10,585 nt of DNA from Desulfobacterales bacterium (GTDB taxonomy: Bacteria; Desulfobacterota; Desulfobacteria; Desulfobacterales; JASFBJ01), in the NCBI GenBank assembly GCA_030149585.1, contig JASFBJ010000113.1, positions 1-10,585 of the forward strand, written 5' to 3'. Positions 7,132-10,585 of this stretch are shown piece after piece. The notes beneath the pieces are model-generated. The model ran no database searches and was not told where the DNA came from. It saw only the letters and a program-made list of their open reading frames with translations. The first letter of the stretch is position 1; each line of letters starts with the position of its first letter. A program made the translations under genes and the position numbers.

Positions 7132-8301
7132 TTGGTGGGTCAAGAAAAAAAAAATAGTCATAGCAATGAACCAAAATATCAATACATCAACACTTTTTCC
7201 GATTTACAGGCCTTTATAGCTGAAATTGAATCTGAAAAAATATTAGCAGTTGACCTGGAAGCCGATTCCATGTTTCATTTTAAGGAAAAAATATGTCTGA
7301 TTCAGATGTCTACTCAAAACCAAAGCGCTGTTATTGATCCTCTCTTTATCAAAGATCTTTCACCGCTTAAACCAATTTTCCATAATCCAGCAATAAAAAA
7401 AATTTTTCATGGAGCTGATTATGATATCCGATCTTTATATCGTGATTTTAAGATTGATATCAATAATCTTTTTGATACTCAGTTGGCAAGTATGTTTCTG
7501 GGAATTCGGGAAACCAGTCTGGAGGCAGTTTGTAAAGCCCGCTTTAACATAAAACTGGATAAAAAATATCAAAAAAAAGATTGGTCAATCAGGCCTCTGC
7601 CGACTCCAATGGTTGATTATGCTGCCGGCGATACAAAATATTTGATTTCTCTTTATACCGAGCTTGCTAAAGAGCTATCCGAGGCAAAGCGTGACTTTTG
7701 GGTTATTGAGGAGTGTGAGTATTTGAGCAAGGTCAGATCAACCAATGCCGATAATGCCCCTTTATTTTTGAAATGCAGGGGGGCCGGCCGTCTTGACCGC
7801 CAAAGCCTGTCTGTTTTGGAAAATCTGCTGCAATTAAGAAAAACCATCGCTGAAAAAAAAGACCGGCCTCTTTTCAAAGTGCTCTCAAACAGCTCTCTAA
7901 TAGACATCGCAACATCCAGGCCCCTAAAATTGAGAGTGCTGAAAGAACTCAATATTATCAGTCACAAGCAACTGAATATGTATGGAAAATCTTTAATTAA
8001 AGCAATTATTGCCGCCATTGAAATACCTCAGGAAGATCTTCCTTTATACCCTCGTAAAAAAAAGTCGGTGTCAGTAAAGGCTTCCAGGCGAATTAAAGTT
8101 CTGAAAAAATGTCGGGACCAATTATCAGAACAATTTATGCTTGAGCCTGGCCTTTTGCTGAATAAATCTTTAATATGCATTCTTGCGGAAAAAAACCCTC
8201 ATAATCTGGATGAGCTAAAAAAGATTCCTGAAATAAAGAATTGGCAGCATAAGGTTTTTGGGACAGAAATCGTAAAAACCCTTAAAACTTTGCCCAGCTG
8301 A
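7132..8301 (+). CDS. rnd: Ribonuclease D (3'-5' exoribonuclease, DEDDy plus HRDC)
   Basis: A 3'-5' exonuclease that trims tRNA precursors and other small RNAs using two metal ions. The 389 residues carry the DEDDy set: D41 and E43 in AVDLEADS (Exo I), D98 in HGADYDIRSL (Exo II), and Y163 with D167 in YAAGDTKYL (Exo III, the Y-x3-D form). An HRDC nucleic-acid-binding domain follows (about 215-290, around FLKCRGAGRLDRQ and RPLFKVLSNSSL), then a second, weaker HRDC-like region to the C-terminus, as in E. coli RNase D (about 375 aa). The start is TTG at 7132 or the adjacent GTG at 7135; AGGGA at 7121-7125 serves either, and no ATG fits. Two residue-poor T-rich stretches follow the stop codon, but no convincing terminator hairpin, so some read-through into the sigma operon is possible. 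Confidence 0.92.
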   Translation: MVGQEKKNSHSNEPKYQYINTFSDLQAFIAEIESEKILAVDLEADSMFHFKEKICLIQMSTQNQSAVIDPLFIKDLSPLKPIFHNPAIKKIFHGADYDIRSLYRDFKIDINNLFDTQLASMFLGIRETSLEAVCKARFNIKLDKKYQKKDWSIRPLPTPMVDYAAGDTKYLISLYTELAKELSEAKRDFWVIEECEYLSKVRSTNADNAPLFLKCRGAGRLDRQSLSVLENLLQLRKTIAEKKDRPLFKVLSNSSLIDIATSRPLKLRVLKELNIISHKQLNMYGKSLIKAIIAAIEIPQEDLPLYPRKKKSVSVKASRRIKVLKKCRDQLSEQFMLEPGLLLNKSLICILAEKNPHNLDELKKIPEIKNWQHKVFGTEIVKTLKTLPS

Positions 8302-8334
8302 TTTTTTAAATATCGGATTTTTTTAAATTCTTTT

Positions 8335-8364
8335 GTAAACCAAATTTCATGGTCAAGCGTCTTA
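8335..8364 (+). promoter_or_regulatory. Candidate ECF-type promoter of the sigma/anti-sigma operon
   Basis: GTAAAC with the AAC core at 8338-8340 is followed 18 bp later by GTCTTA (8359-8364). This resembles the RpoE-type pattern GGAACTT-N15/17-GTCTAA in both motif and spacing. Transcription would start near 8372, about 24 nt before the leader ORF. Autoregulation by the encoded sigma factor is usual for this class. The -35 is not a full GGAAC match, and I did not find a second copy upstream of the Spy-like gene. Confidence 0.4.
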
Positions 8365-8395
8365 TGGATTGAAACCCAATAAGGAGAAATTAACC

Positions 8396-8428
8396 ATGAA
8401 AAATGCCATGGCTAACGAGTTTTTATGA
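8396..8428 (+). CDS. 10-codon leader ORF (MKNAMANEFL) upstream of and overlapping the ECF sigma gene
   Basis: ATG at 8396 has a near-ideal Shine-Dalgarno (AAGGAG, 8381-8386, 9-nt gap), while the sigma gene itself has only a weak site before its ATG at 8425. The ten codons end in TGA at 8426-8428, which overlaps the sigma start as ATGA. This looks like a leader peptide that brings ribosomes to the sigma start by termination-reinitiation. It has no run of one amino acid, so it does not look like a classical amino-acid attenuator. It could instead be a remnant of an old sigma N-terminus after a frameshift; the frame differs from the sigma frame. Confidence 0.5.
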   Translation: MKNAMANEFL

Positions 8429-9057
8429 CCATTCGGGATTCAGCACAAACGCAACACAGGCCGGCCACGCTCTCCCCTCAGATTATTACCCTTGTAAAAA
8501 AAGCAACAGCCGGTCAGAGGTCAGCCTTTAATCAATTAATAGATCAATACCAGAATGCAATCATGCGCATGGTCTATTATCGGGTCAGAATCCAGATGGA
8601 TGCCGAAGACCTGACCCAGGAAATTTTTTTTAAGGCTTATCGAAATATTTCCCGGCTTAAAGACCCGGAACGGTTTCGCAGCTGGCTGTTCAGTATTGCG
8701 ATCAATCGTATTCGGGATTATTACCGGAAAAATAAATTTTTGAAGTTGTTTGGGGCACTGCCGGAAAAAGAGGATACTGTATCTCAAAATAAGGCATTGA
8801 CTTATGATTCAAAAGTCCATGAAAATTTGTTAAAACAGGAGTTCTGGCAGCAGGTCAGCAATGCCCTAAATATATTATCGCCAAAGGAAAGAGAGGTTTT
8901 TCTGCTAAGATTTTTTGATCAATTAAGCCTCAAAGAAATTTCTCAGACTTTGCAAAAGAGCGAAAGTACGGTAAAGACTCATCTCTACCGTGCTCTGTCC
9001 AAATTTAAAAAAGAACGATCTATAACCATTTTACTTGGAAACGGACAAAATAAATGA
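8425..9057 (+). CDS. ECF-family RNA polymerase sigma factor (RpoE-like)
   Basis: A 210-residue extracytoplasmic-function sigma factor that would direct RNA polymerase to a stress regulon. Region sigma-2 spans about 34-102, with the -10-recognition part around DAEDLTQEIFFKAYRNI and FRSWLFSIAINRIRDYYRK. A variable linker (103-143) follows, then region sigma-4 (about 144-197): LSPKEREVFLLRF and the helix-turn-helix LSLKEISQTLQKSESTVKTH, which reads the -35. A 25-30 residue N-terminal extension precedes sigma-2. The ATG overlaps the leader ORF stop, and the sigma stop overlaps the next gene start (ATGA at 9054-9057), so the three are translationally linked. It is likely held inactive by the product of the next gene. 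The exact ECF group was not determined. Confidence 0.93.
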   Translation: MTIRDSAQTQHRPATLSPQIITLVKKATAGQRSAFNQLIDQYQNAIMRMVYYRVRIQMDAEDLTQEIFFKAYRNISRLKDPERFRSWLFSIAINRIRDYYRKNKFLKLFGALPEKEDTVSQNKALTYDSKVHENLLKQEFWQQVSNALNILSPKEREVFLLRFFDQLSLKEISQTLQKSESTVKTHLYRALSKFKKERSITILLGNGQNK

Positions 9058-9566
9058 AAAAAAACCAATCTCGTCATCTTAGGGAAGATCAAATACTTGC
9101 CGCAGTGGTGGCTGAAAATGATTTACCTGTTCATTTGCAAGAGCATCTGCTTTTTTGCAGGGAATGTTCCCTGAAAAAAGATCATCTTTCTCAAGATCTG
9201 TTTTGTCTTGGGCAAAAAGCCGTTGAAATGGTCCCTGTAATTTCCGGCAGGATACGGCTTCCAGAAAAAAGCCGAATTTTTATTTTTAACCGGCATTTTA
9301 AAAATGCTCTTGCAATATGCTCAACTATTATATTTATTTTTTTAGCAGTCTGGGTGCCTGACTGGAAATCCAAACCAGATTTTTCAAAAGCGCAAAGGGA
9401 CCGGCAGGATTCAGCTATATTTATGGCGGAAATAAAAAGCCTGGTGGAAAATGCCCTGCCCAAAGAGTATCAGGATATAGCAGACCCTTTGGATTTTGGA
9501 ATTCAGGCTGATTTTATGCAATATATAGTACCGGCTTCAGATGCTCCTTATATAAAAAAGGGCTAA
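9054..9566 (+). CDS. Putative membrane-bound anti-sigma factor (ZAS-type, single pass)
   Basis: 170 residues, not recognised by name, but the design is that of a zinc-binding anti-sigma factor. The N-terminal cytoplasmic part carries the H-x3-C-x2-C motif (H31, C35, C38 in EHLLFCREC). One hydrophobic segment (about 84-102, ALAICSTIIFIFLAVW) would cross the inner membrane, leaving a periplasmic tail of roughly 65 residues with no recognised domain. Its ATG overlaps the sigma stop by four bases, a typical sigma/anti-sigma arrangement. It would bind the sigma factor and release it after periplasmic stress, by proteolysis or conformational change. The sequence outside the ZAS motif is divergent, so a general zinc-finger membrane protein is the alternative. 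Confidence 0.75.
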   Translation: MKKNQSRHLREDQILAAVVAENDLPVHLQEHLLFCRECSLKKDHLSQDLFCLGQKAVEMVPVISGRIRLPEKSRIFIFNRHFKNALAICSTIIFIFLAVWVPDWKSKPDFSKAQRDRQDSAIFMAEIKSLVENALPKEYQDIADPLDFGIQADFMQYIVPASDAPYIKKG

Positions 9567-9616
9567 ACTATAATCTTAAAAATAATTAATATTTATTATT
9601 TTAAGGGTAAGCAAAA

Positions 9617-10063
9617 ATGTTAAAAAAATTGATACTTATTATTTTAATGGTCGGCAGTCTGCTTGGATCAGCTTTAGCGCAAGGACACGAAGTTCCTTTG
9701 GGAAAATGGTGGCATAATCAACGGGTGATTGAAAAATTCAACCTGAGTTCTGATGAGTTGAATCAACTGGATCGAGCCTTTAGGAAAAGCCGTCGTCAGC
9801 TCATTGGGCTGCGAAGTCAGGTGGAAAAAGAACAGTTTGACCTGGAAACTCTTTTTGAAAATAAAGAGCTGGATGAAAAAAAAGCTTTTGACCAGCATTA
9901 TAAACTTGAAAAAGCTCGAACAGCGCTGGCCACTGAACGATTTCGTTTTTTTCTCACAGTCAGAAAAATTTTAGGTCTGGAGCGCTTTGAGCAGCTAAGA
10001 CGATTTAATAAAATGCGCCGGCAAAAGGCCAGGCGCAATAATACAAACCCAAAAACAGAATAA
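9617..10063 (+). CDS. Periplasmic Spy/CpxP-like protein (ZraP-type heavy-metal sensor/chaperone family)
   Basis: 148 residues. A signal peptide (MLKKLILIILMVGSLLGSALA) is probably cut after A21. The mature part is almost entirely helical and charged: GKWWHNQRVIEKFNLSSDEL leads into long amphipathic helices (about 45-130) and ends in a basic Arg/Lys tail. This matches the Spy/CpxP/ZraP layout, in which a short WW...L-(S/T)-x2-(E/Q)-(L/Q) opening precedes a helical hairpin; members are periplasmic chaperones or metal-linked regulators of envelope stress systems. AAGGG lies 9 nt before the ATG. It sits 50 bp after the anti-sigma gene, with no clear promoter or terminator between, so co-transcription is likely. 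The family call rests on overall pattern, and no metal-binding His cluster is visible. Confidence 0.7.
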   Translation: MLKKLILIILMVGSLLGSALAQGHEVPLGKWWHNQRVIEKFNLSSDELNQLDRAFRKSRRQLIGLRSQVEKEQFDLETLFENKELDEKKAFDQHYKLEKARTALATERFRFFLTVRKILGLERFEQLRRFNKMRRQKARRNNTNPKTE

Positions 10064-10117
10064 ATGCAAAACATCAGGATGATTTGATTCTACCCCACTT
10101 TTGACAAAAATTCATGA

Positions 10118-10138
10118 TGTTAGATAAATATCTGAACA
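10118..10138 (+). terminator. Weak hairpin downstream of the Spy-like gene
   Basis: TGTTAGATA and TATCTGAACA pair over nine bases with one bulge around an AA loop, 55 nt after the stop codon. The stem is AT-rich and is followed only by TTATCTCG, so it is at best a poor intrinsic terminator for the sigma operon. Confidence 0.25.
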
Positions 10139-10253
10139 TTATCTCGTGTATTCGATATAGTTAACATAACCGGTAATTTTTAGCTTTATCATAGTTTTTC
10201 GGTTATCATTGCTCAGCCCCTCAGCTTTACGCTCGGCTTATATCTGAGAAAAA

Positions 10254-10433
10254 TCCACCCCATTTGTCTTTCAAAAAATGCTAAAAGTGAGAATCAAAGA
10301 ACTTTGAGTTTAAGCTTTTAAGATCTACCCGGCTTGTATCTCAAAATCAACAGAATATGAGGCACAAAGGGTTTTGAGCTTAATTCTTTAAGGCCTATTC
10401 TTTTTGTCCGTCAAATATAGAACTATATTGACG
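10254..10433. repeat. Imperfect tandem repeat, period 70 bp
   Basis: Unit 10254-10323 and unit 10324-10393 align without gaps and match at about 45 of 70 positions by eye; a third, partial unit (10394-10433) continues the phase. Shared blocks are CAAAG...TTTGAG (10295 and 10365), TTAA...TTTAAG, and TTGT...TCAAA at a constant 70-bp offset. No open reading frame runs through it. The short period, with no separation of repeat from spacer and only about 64% identity, argues against CRISPR. Confidence 0.55.
10409..10433. repeat. Stable hairpin at the end of the 70-bp repeat array
   Basis: CGTCAAATATAG (10409-10420) pairs with CTATATTGACG (10423-10433) over 11 bp with one bulged A and an AA loop. 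It is the strongest hairpin in this region. TTTATT follows on the plus strand and TTTTT precedes it, so it could end transcripts in either direction or bind a regulator. Confidence 0.5.
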
Positions 10434-10458
10434 TTTATTAACGGTAGTGCTAAACAGG

Positions 10459-10538
10459 TAGTGGTGATATGAAAAGTTGTAATATCAATATGATACAGAT
10501 TTTACATAGAGAATGATTATGATTAAGTTTCACCACTA
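10459..10538. repeat. 9-bp inverted repeat enclosing 62 bp
   Basis: TAGTGGTGA (10459-10467) is perfectly inverted as TCACCACTA (10530-10538), and the enclosed DNA has no gene. A further copy of TAGTGGG occurs near 10563. This could be paired operator half-sites or the edge of a small non-autonomous element; no target duplication is evident. Confidence 0.4.
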
Positions 10539-10585
10539 AATTATCAGAAAATACAAGGTTATAGTGGGTTTAAGGTGCGTTAAGA

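Larger units (their letters stand above)
10064..10585. other. Noncoding AT-rich region at the right edge
   Basis: About 520 bp without a convincing gene. Only ORFs of about 8-16 codons occur, without supported starts (for example at 10470 and 10514). It holds several inverted repeats: ATAACCG/CGGTTAT (10166-10172 and 10200-10206), CTCAG/CTGAG near 10220-10248, and the structures listed separately, plus a degenerate 70-bp-period repeat. The last bases may belong to the 5' region of a gene beyond the window. Confidence 0.6.

Noticed and set aside
10254..10433. CRISPR array
   Set aside because: Units are only about 64% identical, there is no conserved repeat alternating with unique spacers, and no cas genes are present.
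10470..10541. Two tiny ORFs (about 15 and 8 codons) in the right-end region
   Set aside because: Ribosome sites are poor, there is no recognisable product, and stop codons are frequent in all frames.

Overview
The window suggests a low-GC (about 40% G+C), anaerobic, deltaproteobacterial genome, most like a sulfate reducer of the Desulfobacterota (Desulfobacterales-like). The evidence is a selenocysteine-containing soluble formate dehydrogenase of the NuoG-fused type, a PAS/sigma-54 activator, a two-hairpin REP-like element of a kind I recall from such genomes, and a periplasmic Spy/CpxP-like protein. The assignment comes from gene content and recalled sequence style, not from a database comparison.

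Minus strand, 1 to 6889. A sigma-54 enhancer-binding regulator (PAS, AAA+, Fis-type HTH) runs off the left edge and lacks only its last residues. It has a candidate sigma-54 promoter just upstream of its own start. A REP-like double hairpin separates it from a 922-codon formate dehydrogenase alpha-subunit gene (1649-4417). That gene is interrupted by an in-frame UGA at codon 378, and a SECIS hairpin follows the UGA directly. A standard gene caller would split it into two ORFs, but it is one selenoprotein. Its leader carries a tandem 12-bp repeat. Upstream lie a VanZ-family membrane protein and threonyl-tRNA synthetase (thrS), whose ends overlap by 17 bp.

A 242-bp, very AT-rich divergent region (6890-7131) separates thrS from the plus-strand genes.

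Plus strand, 7132 to 10063. RNase D (rnd) is followed by a compact envelope-stress-like module: a candidate ECF promoter, a 10-codon leader ORF with a strong Shine-Dalgarno, an ECF sigma factor, a single-pass ZAS-type anti-sigma factor and a secreted Spy/CpxP-like protein. The leader ORF, sigma gene and anti-sigma gene are chained by ATGA stop/start overlaps. The likely logic is that the membrane anti-sigma holds the sigma factor until envelope stress releases it, with the periplasmic Spy-like protein as sensor or chaperone partner.

Right end, 10064 to 10585. About 520 bp without a convincing gene. It holds several hairpins and a degenerate tandem repeat of period 70 bp.

The observations most worth checking are the Sec codon with SECIS, the translationally coupled leader ORF of the sigma operon, the candidate self-regulated sigma-54 and ECF promoters, the fdhA leader repeats, and the 70-bp-period noncoding repeat.
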